64,000 bases of DNA from contig JBJXEJ010000174.1 in assembly GCA_046154125.1 (NCBI GenBank), positions 60,860-124,859 on the forward strand. The letters are read 5' to 3'. The first letter of the stretch is position 1; every line of letters starts with the position of its first letter. The position numbers and the translations under genes are program-made. The notes under the pieces are model-generated. The model had not been told where the DNA came from and made no database searches. It saw nothing but the letters and a program-made list of their open reading frames with translations. The stretch comes from PBB1 sp046154125 (GTDB lineage: Bacteria; Pseudomonadota; Gammaproteobacteria; Burkholderiales; Burkholderiaceae_C). Below are positions 33,554 through 42,553 of this stretch, piece after piece.

Positions 33554-34696
33554 TCAGTTCGATTCCTTGATGATCCGACCGCTCGCCGACTGGATCGGGC
33601 GCGCATTCATCGGGTACAGCCGAGAGAAGATGGTCAGCTGTTCGGGTGATATCTCGACCGGTGTCTTCATCACCATCCAGAGCACGCCCTCGCTGCAGGG
33701 CGGTGTGGTCAATGAACCCATGTAGGTGTAGTAGCGCCGGTCGCTCGGCAGCAAAGCCATCAGGTCGATCTGGCCCTTGGCCATCACCTCGTCGCCCTTC
33801 TCGAGCGGCAGGTTGTTCCAGACGTTCTGCACGACAGGCTGCGCACTTCCGCGATCGAGCAGCACGGCGATCACGGCGAGCTTGCCTTCGACGCTCTTGT
33901 GCACCAGATGCACCACCATGTCGAAGGGCTTGCCGTTGATGCGCTCCTCGGACGGACGATGAAAGTGGAACTGGACCAGTTCGTAGCGCTTGCCGGTCAC
34001 CTCGATCGTGTTGCCCACCGCCACATTGACCTGCACCGTGTGCCCGTTGTCGATGACCCGGAAGTTGCTCGGACGGTAGTTGAACTGAACCGCATCGAGC
34101 TCGACCTTGATGCCATCGGAGATGTCGATCGGGCTTTGCCGCGTGCCGGTGGAGCAGGTCGCGAACTCGGGCTGGAGCGCACCCCAGGAGTCCGGCCCGC
34201 CTTCGCCCTCGTAGCTCCAGTGCCCGGATGACAAATGGCCGCCCGTCGAAGCCTTGAGCTGCGCCGCCTCGAGCCGGGCCGCATGCGTCGGGCTGGCGCC
34301 GATCACGCGACCGGGGCTCGACACCGGAGTCACCATTGCGCGCGACACTCCCGCCGCAGGAGCAGCCGACGTCTGCGACACGACCTTGACCACGCCAGGC
34401 GTGGCCGAATCGGGCACCGTCGAAGTACCGAGCTTCGCCGCAAGTCGCTCGCGGATCACATCCATGGGATCCCGCGGGGGACGCTTCGTCGCCGCGGCTC
34501 CGCTGGCAGACGGCGCTTCCGACGCAGTGACCGCCTCTTCTGCCTGGGCAGCCTTGCCGGCAGACGCCATCGGCTTCTTCGCATGGCCGGACTTGAGCTC
34601 CGCGGCCGCCGGCGCGTCGTCGTGGCTCGCTGCCGCGTGAGCGCCCGGGAGCGAAAAGACGGCCCACATCGAGGCGATCAAGAGGCGAAGACGCAT
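33554..34696 (-). CDS. Secreted alpha-class carbonic anhydrase with long N-terminal linker
   Basis: The 380-residue protein has a signal peptide (1-21, cleavage after AHA). A low-complexity Ala/Ser/Pro/Lys region of about 135 residues follows, then an alpha-carbonic anhydrase domain (about 157-378). Zinc ligands His244, His246 (FHFHRPSE) and His263 (VVHLVH) are present, as is the SLTTPPCSEGVLW gate segment. It should interconvert CO2 and bicarbonate in the periplasm. Typical bacterial members have about 220-250 residues, so the linker is unusual and may tether or extend the enzyme. I chose the ATG at 34696 (MRLRLLIAS), because the 13 residues upstream do not suit a signal peptide. Confidence 0.92.
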   Translation of the reverse strand: MRLRLLIASMWAVFSLPGAHAAASHDDAPAAAELKSGHAKKPMASAGKAAQAEEAVTASEAPSASGAAATKRPPRDPMDVIRERLAAKLGTSTVPDSATPGVVKVVSQTSAAPAAGVSRAMVTPVSSPGRVIGASPTHAARLEAAQLKASTGGHLSSGHWSYEGEGGPDSWGALQPEFATCSTGTRQSPIDISDGIKVELDAVQFNYRPSNFRVIDNGHTVQVNVAVGNTIEVTGKRYELVQFHFHRPSEERINGKPFDMVVHLVHKSVEGKLAVIAVLLDRGSAQPVVQNVWNNLPLEKGDEVMAKGQIDLMALLPSDRRYYTYMGSLTTPPCSEGVLWMVMKTPVEISPEQLTIFSRLYPMNARPIQSASGRIIKESN

Positions 34697-34819
34697 TTGA
34701 GCGACGGGGCAAGGGCAGCGGGGCATGGCGGGCACTCCAGGAAGAGACTCGGTGGTCTTCGCGGAGGTATCGGCCTCACCGCGCCGGACTTGAGTCTCCG
34801 CGCGGAGGTGCCGGCCGAG

Positions 34820-36025
34820 TCAGGCGAGCCTCGTCCGGACCCAGCCCCAGGCCATCGCTCCGACGGCGGTCAGCGCAAGCGAGGTGGCCGCCAGCGCCAC
34901 CGTCGAATGCATCACCAGCGGCGCCACGACGCCGGCCACGATGCCGCTGGACGTGCTGCCGATGCAGGCCTGCAGCGAAGACGCCATGCCCCGTCGATCC
35001 GGCGCCTGGTCGAGCACCAGCAAAGTCACGACAGGCACCATCAGCGCCCATCCGAATGAAAAGACCGCAATCGGTGCCATTGCCCACCAGATATTCGGCT
35101 TGAAAGCGAAGTTGAGCGCGAGATTGAGCAGCGACACCGCCCCCATGACCACGAAGCCGAAACCGACCTGACGCTTCGGCGCCACGTGACCGGCCAGACG
35201 ACCCGACAGGAAGGCTCCACCCATGATTCCGGAGATGGTCAGCAGGAACAGCCAGAAGAACTGTTGCGGAGGCAGTCCGAGGTGCTCACCCAGGAAAACC
35301 GGGGCCGACAGCACGTACAGGAACATGCCGTTGAACGGCACGCCGCTGGCCAATGCCAGCGCCAGAAAACGGCCGCTGGTGCCCAGCTCGACATAGCCGC
35401 GCATCAGGTGACGCAGGTTCAGCGGCTGCCGCTGCAAGTGATGCAGCGATTCGGGCAACAGCTGGTGATTGGCGATCCACAGCGCCACGCCGATGACCGT
35501 CAGGAACCAGAACACCGCGTGCCAGTCGAGATGCACGAACAGGAAGCCCCCCACGAGCGGCGCAATGGCAGGGGCGATGCCGAAGTAGATCGTGACCTGC
35601 GACATCACCCGCTGCGCGTCGGCCGGCGGGAACATGTCGCGGATCACCGCGCGCGACACCACGATGCCGGCGCCGGCGGCCATGCCCTGCAAGGCACGAA
35701 AGAAGATCAGCGCGCCGATGTGCTGCGAAAGCGCGCAGCCCGCCGAGGCCAGCGTAAAGATCGCGACGCCCCACAGCACGACCGGTCGCCGGCCCAGACT
35801 GTCCGACAGCGCGCCGTGGAACAGGTTCATCACCGCGAAGCCGAACAGGTAGGCCGACAGCGTCTGCTGCATCTGCACCGGCGTGGCGCCGAGCGACGAG
35901 GCGATGCCGCTGAACGCAGGCAGGTAGGTGTCGATGGAGAACGGGCCGACCATGCCCAGGCAGGCCAGCAACGCTGCCAGCGCCCAGCGCGGCCGGCGCC
36001 AGAGCGTGGAAGCGTCAGGGTTCAT
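34820..36025 (-). CDS. Bcr/CflA-family multidrug efflux transporter (MFS)
   Basis: The 401-residue protein has twelve predicted membrane segments. It shows the DHA1 signatures of the Bcr/CflA group: FSIDTYLPAFSGIA in segment 1, FHGALSDSLGRRPVVLWG as the segment 2-3 motif and RALQGMAAGAGIVVSRAVIRDMF in segments 4-5. Such carriers export drugs or small metabolites with proton exchange; the substrate cannot be told from sequence. The ATG at 36025 fits the family start; the open frame upstream runs into rnpB and is not coding. Confidence 0.92.
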   Translation of the reverse strand: MNPDASTLWRRPRWALAALLACLGMVGPFSIDTYLPAFSGIASSLGATPVQMQQTLSAYLFGFAVMNLFHGALSDSLGRRPVVLWGVAIFTLASAGCALSQHIGALIFFRALQGMAAGAGIVVSRAVIRDMFPPADAQRVMSQVTIYFGIAPAIAPLVGGFLFVHLDWHAVFWFLTVIGVALWIANHQLLPESLHHLQRQPLNLRHLMRGYVELGTSGRFLALALASGVPFNGMFLYVLSAPVFLGEHLGLPPQQFFWLFLLTISGIMGGAFLSGRLAGHVAPKRQVGFGFVVMGAVSLLNLALNFAFKPNIWWAMAPIAVFSFGWALMVPVVTLLVLDQAPDRRGMASSLQACIGSTSSGIVAGVVAPLVMHSTVALAATSLALTAVGAMAWGWVRTRLA

Positions 36026-36086
36026 CGGGTCCGTTCGTGCGGTTCGTCGTGGGCAGGCCGCGCCGCAGCGGCTGCCGAAAATTAGT

Positions 36087-36430
36087 GTGAAGCGAGCCGA
36101 TAGGCCGGATTCTGTGCGCCCGGTCGATCTTGCGATCGCCCGACCGTGACCGTCATTCCTCTGGGCCGTGCATCGCTGCACGGCTCGGTGCCACCTACCC
36201 GCCAGCTCCGCGGAGCCACATCAACGCTGGCCTATTTGGTGTTGCTGCGCGCAGAGATTGCTCGTTTCACCCGAAGCAGGGCTTGCGCCCTGCCTCGACT
36301 CGTCTCTGTAGCTCTGATCCTCACCTCGCGGTGGACAGCCGTTAGCTGCTGCGCTGCCCTGTGCAGTCCGGACCTTCCTCCAGTGCGCCCTTTCGGGACC
36401 CTGCACCAGCGACGGTCTGACTCGCTTCAC
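36087..36430 (-). ncRNA. rnpB: RNase P RNA, bacterial class A
   Basis: The catalytic RNA of RNase P trims tRNA 5' ends. Its ends pair perfectly: GTGAAGCGAG (36430-36421) with CTCGCTTCAC (36096-36087), forming helix P1. Conserved core pieces are in order on the minus strand: GAGGAAGGTCCGGACTGCAC, then AGAGGAATGACGGTCACG, then ACAGAATCCGGCCTATCGGC at the 3' end. The length of about 344 bases is normal. P1 is followed by ACTAATTTTC, which can serve as an exit. All overlapping open frames here are spurious. Confidence 0.95.
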
Positions 36431-36436
36431 CCAGGG

Positions 36437-36442
36437 ATTATC
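36437..36442 (-). promoter_or_regulatory. -10 element of rnpB
   Basis: GATAAT on the minus strand (5 of 6 to consensus) ends 6 bases before the P1 5' strand of rnpB. No good -35 hexamer stands 16-19 bases upstream, which would be at the htpX 3' end. Confidence 0.55.
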
Positions 36443-36469
36443 TCAGGGCCACTGTTTCGCCGCCTGAAG

Positions 36470-37345
36470 TCAGACCGACTCGCGAAGGCGCGCGATGCGC
36501 TCTTCCATCGGCGGATGCGTCGAGAACAGCGCCATCACTCCGCTCGGGCGCGAGCTGATGCCCATCGCGGCCATGGCCTTCGGCATCTCGCCAGGGTCGA
36601 GCCCGCCGAGGCGTGCCAGCGCATTGATCATCGGCTGCTTGCGGCCCAGCAACCGGGCCGAGCCGGCATCGGCGCGGAACTCGCGCTGGCGCGAGAACCA
36701 GGCAACGATCATCGCGGCCAGCACACCGAGCAGCAGGTCCATCACCACCGTGGTGATCATGTACCCCACACCCGGACCTTCCCGGTCGTTACGCAGGATC
36801 ATGCGGTCGACCACGTAGCCGATCACGCGCGACAGGAACACGACGAAAGTGTTCATCACACCCTGGATCAGCGTCATCGTGACCATGTCGCCGTTGGCGA
36901 CGTGGGCCACCTCGTGGCCGATCACCGCCTCGACCTCTTCGCGCGTCATCGATTGCACCAGCCCCGTCGACACCGCGACCAGCGCAGAGTTCTTGAAGGC
37001 TCCGGTGGCAAATGCGTTGGGAGCACCCTCGTAGATCGCGACTTCGGGCATGGTGATGCCGGCACGTTCGGCAAAGCGCGCCACGCTGCCGACCAGCCAC
37101 TGGTGGGTCGGGTCGGGCGAATCGTTGATGACCTGCGCGCCGGTGGTCCACTTGGCCATCGGCTTGCTCATCAGAAGCGAGATGATTGCGCCGCCGAAGC
37201 CCATCACCAGCGAGAAGCCTAGCAGCGACCCCAGGTTGATGCCGCTGGCGCTGAGGTAGCGGTTCAGTCCCAGCAGGTTCACGGTGATGCCCAGCACCAC
37301 CATCACGGCGACATTGGTCAACAGGAACAGGGCGATGCGCTTCAT
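36470..37345 (-). CDS. htpX: Membrane zinc metalloprotease HtpX
   Basis: HtpX degrades misfolded membrane proteins along with FtsH. The 291-residue M48 protease has two N-terminal membrane segments (about 4-25 and 36-56), the zinc motif HEVAH (in VIGHEVAHVANGD), two further segments near 155-210 and the third ligand region REFRADAGSA. FSTHPPMEERIARL is near the end. Length and layout are normal. It lies 27 bases after the DUF3025 gene and upstream of rnpB. Confidence 0.97.
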   Translation of the reverse strand: MKRIALFLLTNVAVMVVLGITVNLLGLNRYLSASGINLGSLLGFSLVMGFGGAIISLLMSKPMAKWTTGAQVINDSPDPTHQWLVGSVARFAERAGITMPEVAIYEGAPNAFATGAFKNSALVAVSTGLVQSMTREEVEAVIGHEVAHVANGDMVTMTLIQGVMNTFVVFLSRVIGYVVDRMILRNDREGPGVGYMITTVVMDLLLGVLAAMIVAWFSRQREFRADAGSARLLGRKQPMINALARLGGLDPGEMPKAMAAMGISSRPSGVMALFSTHPPMEERIARLRESV

Positions 37346-37372
37346 GGAATCCTTTCGGCAGACGTGCGAGGG

Positions 37373-38149
37373 TTATGCGGTCGGGCGGCCGGTTTTCAAG
37401 CCGGCCCGCAGCGGCCGGAAGACCGCCGCATCGTCATAGAAACAGACTTGCCCGTTCAAGTTCCACCAGCCCGGCACGCCCAGCACCGGCAACGGCAGCC
37501 AGGGCCGGGTTGCCAGCGCCTCGGCGCTCAGGTGCCTGGCCAGCCAGCCAGCAGGATCCGCGACCTCGGGCGGCACCACCCAGACATGGGCGGTGATCGC
37601 CTTGCGCGGCTGCATCAGCTTCTCGAGCAGGGCATGACCGAACAGCACAAGCCGGGCGTCGCTCCAGAGCGCCCGGAAGGTGACGAACAGCGCCGTCCAG
37701 TCGCGCCGCTGCAGCGCATCGATCAGCACGGGCGGCGCCTGCAGCCAGGCGGCGTTCTCGTCGAACAGCGTCAGCGCATCCCTGACCACACCGCGAGCGG
37801 CTCCAGCGCCAGCTCGTTCGAGCTGGGCGAACTGCAGCGCATTCAGCCGCGCCTTCAGTGCCGGGTGCACCAGCCACGCCAACCCGTTGAACAGGTCGTG
37901 CGCGTTCTCGCGCGTCGGCACGCCGCCGGTGCGAGCGATGAAGGCTTCGTAGGGCTCGTCCCGTGGCAGCGACTGCTGATCGATGAAGCGCTGCGGCATC
38001 TGCGCACTGCCGGGCGGGCGACATGCCAGTGCCCGGTTGAGCGCGTCGACGACCGACACGCCAGACTCGATCTGCCGGCCGATCGGTTCGCCGGCAGCGC
38101 GATGCGGCGCCAGCCACGGCGCGGTCCAGTCGATCAACGCACCGGCCAC
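37373..38149 (-). CDS. DUF3025 domain protein
   Basis: The 258-residue protein matches the DUF3025 family as I know it from Burkholderiales. The marks are the central TRENAHDLFNGLAWLVHP stretch, a Leu/Ala-rich middle and WLPLPVLGVPGWW near the end. No catalytic motif or membrane segment is evident. It uses a GTG start at 38149 and follows the NYN gene by 16 bases, which follows pyrC by 13, so the three are probably one transcript. Function is unknown. Confidence 0.8.
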   Translation of the reverse strand: MAGALIDWTAPWLAPHRAAGEPIGRQIESGVSVVDALNRALACRPPGSAQMPQRFIDQQSLPRDEPYEAFIARTGGVPTRENAHDLFNGLAWLVHPALKARLNALQFAQLERAGAGAARGVVRDALTLFDENAAWLQAPPVLIDALQRRDWTALFVTFRALWSDARLVLFGHALLEKLMQPRKAITAHVWVVPPEVADPAGWLARHLSAEALATRPWLPLPVLGVPGWWNLNGQVCFYDDAAVFRPLRAGLKTGRPTA

Positions 38150-38165
38150 GCGACCGCCCGCGCGA

Positions 38166-39059
38166 TCAGGCCGCCGCGACCGCCGCCCCCAGGAAACGCA
38201 CCGACTCGGGCTTGTCGGCCGGCAGCAGGGCGAAATGCGCCTCCAGCTTCTTGAAGAACGACGTGGTCTTGCCGCTCTTGGTCAGCAGGCCACGCTCGCG
38301 CAACGCCACGGCCACGCCATTGAGCCGCACGGCCGTGCCGCCACGCAGGTCGGGACAGGCCTCGAGCACGGCTTCAACGGCAACCGGCAATGCGCGCGCT
38401 GCCGCAGAAGCTGGCGCCGCACTCTTTGCAGCAGTTCGCCGCCGCAATGGAGTCGGCCGCGTCGGCGGGGCCTCGACGGCGGTCTCGAGAGGGGCGGTGA
38501 GGGGCGCGGGGATCGCCACGCGCGAAGCGGGCCGGCGCGTGCGCGCAGAAGCAGGCGCGGCTGGAACAACCGGCTCGGGCGGTACGGCGGCGCGACTCGA
38601 CGAGCGCGCTACCGGCCGGGACTTGGCCAGACCGATCACCTCGAACTGGTCGTAGACACGCTCGTAATCGCGCTCGATGTCGCGGCCCGACTTGCCCTGC
38701 TGGCCGTAACCGGAGACACGGCAGCCCAGTTCGCGCAGCCGCACGATCAGCGGCGAGTAGTCCATGTCGGACGACACGATGACCACCTCGTCGACCGGCT
38801 GTCGCAGCACCAGTTCGACCGCGTCGATCGCCATCGCGATGTCGGTGGCGTTGGGCCCGGCGAAGGTGCTGGGCAGGAAGCGAACGGCGTGGTCGCGACA
38901 GACTTCGGCGAACTCGGCGGCCTTCTGAACGCTGCCGTAGGCGCGCCGATGCTGCAGGCGCGCGCCGGACATGCCGAGCTTGTGCAGCACCTGGCGCAGG
39001 ACCTCGACGGAGACGTTGTCGGCGTCGATCAGCAACGCGATGCGGGTGGTGGAGTCCAT
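38166..39059 (-). CDS. NYN-domain (PIN-like) putative RNase with C-terminal OST-HTH-like domain
   Basis: The 297-residue protein has an NYN domain (about 5-150) with the acidic residues of PIN-like nucleases in LLIDADNVS, ATDIAMAIDA and VIVSSDMDYSPL. An Ala/Pro/Arg-rich linker (about 165-235) leads to a short C-terminal module (GVAVALRERGLLTKSGKTTSF) that looks like an OST-HTH/LOTUS RNA-binding domain. Related LabA/DUF88 proteins are thought to cleave RNA. I chose the ATG at 39059 (MDSTTRIALLID); the frame open to 39323 is inside pyrC. The biological target is unknown. Confidence 0.85.
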   Translation of the reverse strand: MDSTTRIALLIDADNVSVEVLRQVLHKLGMSGARLQHRRAYGSVQKAAEFAEVCRDHAVRFLPSTFAGPNATDIAMAIDAVELVLRQPVDEVVIVSSDMDYSPLIVRLRELGCRVSGYGQQGKSGRDIERDYERVYDQFEVIGLAKSRPVARSSSRAAVPPEPVVPAAPASARTRRPASRVAIPAPLTAPLETAVEAPPTRPTPLRRRTAAKSAAPASAAARALPVAVEAVLEACPDLRGGTAVRLNGVAVALRERGLLTKSGKTTSFFKKLEAHFALLPADKPESVRFLGAAVAAA

Positions 39060-39072
39060 GGAGTTTTCCGGT

Positions 39073-40104
39073 TCAGGCGGCAAGGCGCCAGGGCAGCACT
39101 TCGCCGCCGCGCAAGGGTTTGAGACGGGTTTCACCGAAGGGCAGCGATTCCGGCAGGGTCCACGCCTCGCGGCGCAGCGTGATCGTTCCGGTGTTGCGCG
39201 GCAGGCCGTAGAACGCGGGCCCGTGGAAGCTGGCGAAAGCTTCGAGACGGTCGAGTGCGCCGGCGGCCTCGAAGGCCTCGGCATACAGCTCGATCGCCGA
39301 CAGCGCGGTGTAGCAGCCGGCACAGCCGGTGGCGTGTTCCTTCAGGTGCACCGCATGCGGTGCGCTGTCGGTGCCGAGAAAGAATCGATCGCTGCCCGAC
39401 GTGGCCGCGGCCACCAGCGCCTGGCGGTGCACCTCGCGCTTGAGCACCGGCAAGCAGTAATAGTGCGGCCGCACGCCGCCCATGAACAGGGCGTTGCGGT
39501 TGTAGAGCAGGTGATGCACGGTGACCGTCGCGGCTGTATGGGCGCCAGCCTCGGCCACGTACTGCGCCGCTTCGCGCGTGGTGATGTGCTCGAAGACGAT
39601 CTTCAGCTCGGGGAAATCGCGTCGCAGCGGGATCAGCTGGGTGTCGATGAAGACCGCCTCGCGGTCGAACAGGTCGATCTCGGGATCGGTCACCTCGCCA
39701 TGCACCAGCAGCGGCATGCCGAGCCGCTGCATCGCGTCCAGCGTCGCATGCGTCTTGCGCAGGTCGGTCACGCCGGCATCGCTGTTGGTCGTGGCACCGG
39801 CCGGGTACAGCTTGACCGCGACGACACCCGCGTCCCTCGCGCGCGCGATCTCGTCGGCAGGCAAGCGATCTGTCAGGTAAAGCGTCATCAGCGGCTCGAA
39901 AGCAAGCCCTTCAGGCAGCGCCGCACGAATGCGTGCGGCATAAGCCAGCGCCTGCGCGGTGCTGGTCACCGGCGGCTTCAGGTTGGGCATCACGATCGCA
40001 CGGGCAAACTGCCGTGCGGTGTCGGGCAGCACCGACGCCATGGCCGCGCCATCGCGCAGATGCAGGTGCCAGTCGTCAGGACGCGTGAAGGTCAGCGAAT
40101 TCAT
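39073..40104 (-). CDS. pyrC: Dihydroorotase
   Basis: PyrC closes carbamoyl aspartate to dihydroorotate in pyrimidine synthesis. The 343-residue class II enzyme has the zinc motif DDWHLHLRDG, the carboxylated Lys in VAVKLYPAGATTNSD, His residues in LLVHGEVTD and FEHITTREA and the Asp in FLGTDSAPHA. I start at ATG 40104 (MNSLTFTRP) because it gives the family N-terminus; five more residues are possible to 40119. It heads a group with the NYN and DUF3025 genes. Confidence 0.97.
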   Translation of the reverse strand: MNSLTFTRPDDWHLHLRDGAAMASVLPDTARQFARAIVMPNLKPPVTSTAQALAYAARIRAALPEGLAFEPLMTLYLTDRLPADEIARARDAGVVAVKLYPAGATTNSDAGVTDLRKTHATLDAMQRLGMPLLVHGEVTDPEIDLFDREAVFIDTQLIPLRRDFPELKIVFEHITTREAAQYVAEAGAHTAATVTVHHLLYNRNALFMGGVRPHYYCLPVLKREVHRQALVAAATSGSDRFFLGTDSAPHAVHLKEHATGCAGCYTALSAIELYAEAFEAAGALDRLEAFASFHGPAFYGLPRNTGTITLRREAWTLPESLPFGETRLKPLRGGEVLPWRLAA

Positions 40105-40162
40105 CCGGCGATTTTGCATCGCGCCGTGACCGTTTCCTTCAGCGGATGCATCCGGGAGCCAC

Positions 40163-40184
40163 GGGTCGGCCGCCAGGCCGACCC
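40163..40184. terminator. GC hairpin between gltL and pyrC
   Basis: GGGTCGGCC (40163-40171) and GGCCGACCC (40176-40184) form a perfect 9-bp stem with a GCCA loop. It stands in the gap after the gltL stop. No U-tract follows, so it may act as a weak terminator or an mRNA 3' stabiliser. Next to it, 40198-40225 resembles the repeat near 11363. Confidence 0.5.
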
Positions 40185-40236
40185 ACGAACACCGAAGCCC
40201 CTCGCAGGGCGGGAGCGCAGCGAACGGAGGCGCTGT

Positions 40237-40971
<735 letters not shown>

Positions 40972-41014
40972 GGTGGCTCCAGGGCTTGGACGCGCGCAGC
41001 CCGAAAGTGATGGC

Positions 41015-41680
41015 TCAGCGGATGATGGCGATCTTCTTCTGCAGCCGACGTACCAGCATCGACAGGCTGAAGCAGATAACGAAGTAGACAACCGCAGCGA
41101 CCAGGTAGGTCTCGACCGGCCGATTGAAGTTCTTGCCGGCGATCTCGAAGCCCTTGAGCAGGTCGTAGGCGCCGATCGCGTAGACCAGCGAGGTGTCCTG
41201 GAAAAGGATGATGGTCTGCGTCATCAGCACCGGCAGCATGTTGCGGAAGGCCTGCGGCAGCACGACCAGCTGCATCGTCTGCGCGTAGCTCATGCCCACC
41301 GCATAACCTGCGTACACCTGCCCGCGGGGCACCGACTGGATGCCGGCGCGCATGATCTCGGAGTAGTAAGCCGCCTCGAACACCGTGAAGGTGATGATCG
41401 CGCTGAGTTCGGCGCCCATCGGGCGGCCGATCAACAACGGGATCAGCAGGAAGAACCACAGGATCACCATCACCAGCGGGATCGAGCGCAGCGTGTTGAC
41501 GTATGCCGCTGCAGGCAACACCAGCCAGTTCTTTCCCGACAGCCGCATCAGCGCCAGCATCGTGCCGAGCGCGATGCCGCCGATCATGGCGATCACGGTC
41601 AGCTGAACCGAAAAGAATAGGCCCTTGAGGATGAAGCTGGAGACGACACCCCAGTTGAGGAAGCTGAAGTCGAGATTCAT
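41015..41680 (-). CDS. gltK: Glutamate/aspartate ABC transporter, permease GltK
   Basis: The 221-residue inner-membrane permease of the HisM/GlnP type has about five segments. It carries the coupling-helix motif EIMRAGIQSVPRGQVYAGYAVG that contacts the ATPase, and the LRSIPLVMVI start of the domain. GGGAGG lies 5 bases before the ATG at 41680, at the edge of a GC-rich repeat separating it from gltJ by 76 bases. Confidence 0.94.
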   Translation of the reverse strand: MNLDFSFLNWGVVSSFILKGLFFSVQLTVIAMIGGIALGTMLALMRLSGKNWLVLPAAAYVNTLRSIPLVMVILWFFLLIPLLIGRPMGAELSAIITFTVFEAAYYSEIMRAGIQSVPRGQVYAGYAVGMSYAQTMQLVVLPQAFRNMLPVLMTQTIILFQDTSLVYAIGAYDLLKGFEIAGKNFNRPVETYLVAAVVYFVICFSLSMLVRRLQKKIAIIR

Positions 41681-41695
41681 TCAGGCCTCCCGCCG

Positions 41696-41753
41696 GGCCG
41701 CCCCGAGGGGGCCTGCGCCACCTTGGGGGGCAGGTGCCTGGCGACGTGGGGTT
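41696..41753. repeat. GC-rich intergenic repeat between gltJ and gltK
   Basis: This stretch has the GGCCGCCCC-GAGGGGGCC core and a second G-run (CCTTGGGGGGCAGG), with self-complementary pieces such as CCCC-GA-GGGG and GGCGCAGG/CCTGCGCC. It looks like a member of a short repeat class often seen between genes in Burkholderiales. A related piece lies at 11340-11358. It interrupts the two permease genes of one operon. Confidence 0.5.
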
Positions 41754-41756
41754 TCA

Positions 41757-42503
41757 TCATTTGCCGCCCCCGATCATCCCGGGCACCTGGACGCGGTTCT
41801 CGATGAACAGCGCAATGCGATTGATGACGAAGGCGGAAATGAAATACAGCCCGGTCACCGCGAGGTAGATCTCGATGTTGCGCGAGGTTTCCTCACCCGC
41901 CTGCAGCGCGAACATCGTCAGCTCGGAAATGCTGATCGCGAACGCCACCGACGAGTTCTTGATGATGTTCATCGATTCGCTGGTCAGCGGCGGGATGACG
42001 ATCCGAAACGCCATCGGCAGCAGCACGTATCGGTAGGTCTGCGGCAGCGTGAGCCCCATCGCCAGGCCGGCATAGCGCTGACCCTTGGGCAGTGCCTGGA
42101 TGCCGGCCTTGACCTGCTCGGCGACCCGCGCCGACGTGAAGAAACCCAGCGCAAACACCACCAGCACGAAGCTCGGCACCTGCTTCAGCGGCGGGATCAG
42201 CTCCGGGATCACGTAGTACCAGAGGAAGACCTGCACCAGCAGCGGGATGTTTCGGAACAACTCCGTCCATGCGTTGCCGATGAACACCAGGGTCTTGTTC
42301 GGCGCGGTTCGCAGGATGCCCATCAGTGCACCGACCGACAGCGCCACGACCAGCGCCAGCAACGCCACCGACAGCGTCCAGCCCCAGGCCGACAGCAGCC
42401 AGTCGAGGTAGGTGATGTCGCCGTTGCTGCCGAAGCAGCTTGGCTGGATCTCGCCCTCCAGGGTGCTCTTGCAGAAGACCTGCCAATCCCAATTGCTCGC
42501 CAA
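41757..42503 (-). CDS. gltJ: Glutamate/aspartate ABC transporter, permease GltJ
   Basis: The 248-residue permease has a longer N-terminal part (MASNWDWQVFCK with a Cys pair near 11 and 23) before about five membrane segments. The FRNIPLLVQVFLWYYV start and coupling motif EQVKAGIQALPKGQRYAGLA are typical. The start is a TTG at 42503 with GGAG 6 bases upstream; no ATG fits. It lies between gltI (gap 50 bases) and gltK. Confidence 0.94.
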   Translation of the reverse strand: MASNWDWQVFCKSTLEGEIQPSCFGSNGDITYLDWLLSAWGWTLSVALLALVVALSVGALMGILRTAPNKTLVFIGNAWTELFRNIPLLVQVFLWYYVIPELIPPLKQVPSFVLVVFALGFFTSARVAEQVKAGIQALPKGQRYAGLAMGLTLPQTYRYVLLPMAFRIVIPPLTSESMNIIKNSSVAFAISISELTMFALQAGEETSRNIEIYLAVTGLYFISAFVINRIALFIENRVQVPGMIGGGK

Positions 42504-42553
42504 GGCTCGCTCCTCTGGTTCTCGTCAGCGTGGTGTGGACTGGCAGGGCCGGA

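Noticed and set aside
33465..34712. 415-codon minus-strand frame overlapping the carbonic anhydrase in another frame
   Set aside because: The overlapping frame encodes an intact zinc enzyme; this one is low complexity.
36125..36460. Coding frames across the region between the MFS gene and htpX
   Set aside because: The region is RNase P RNA by P1 pairing and conserved core sequence.
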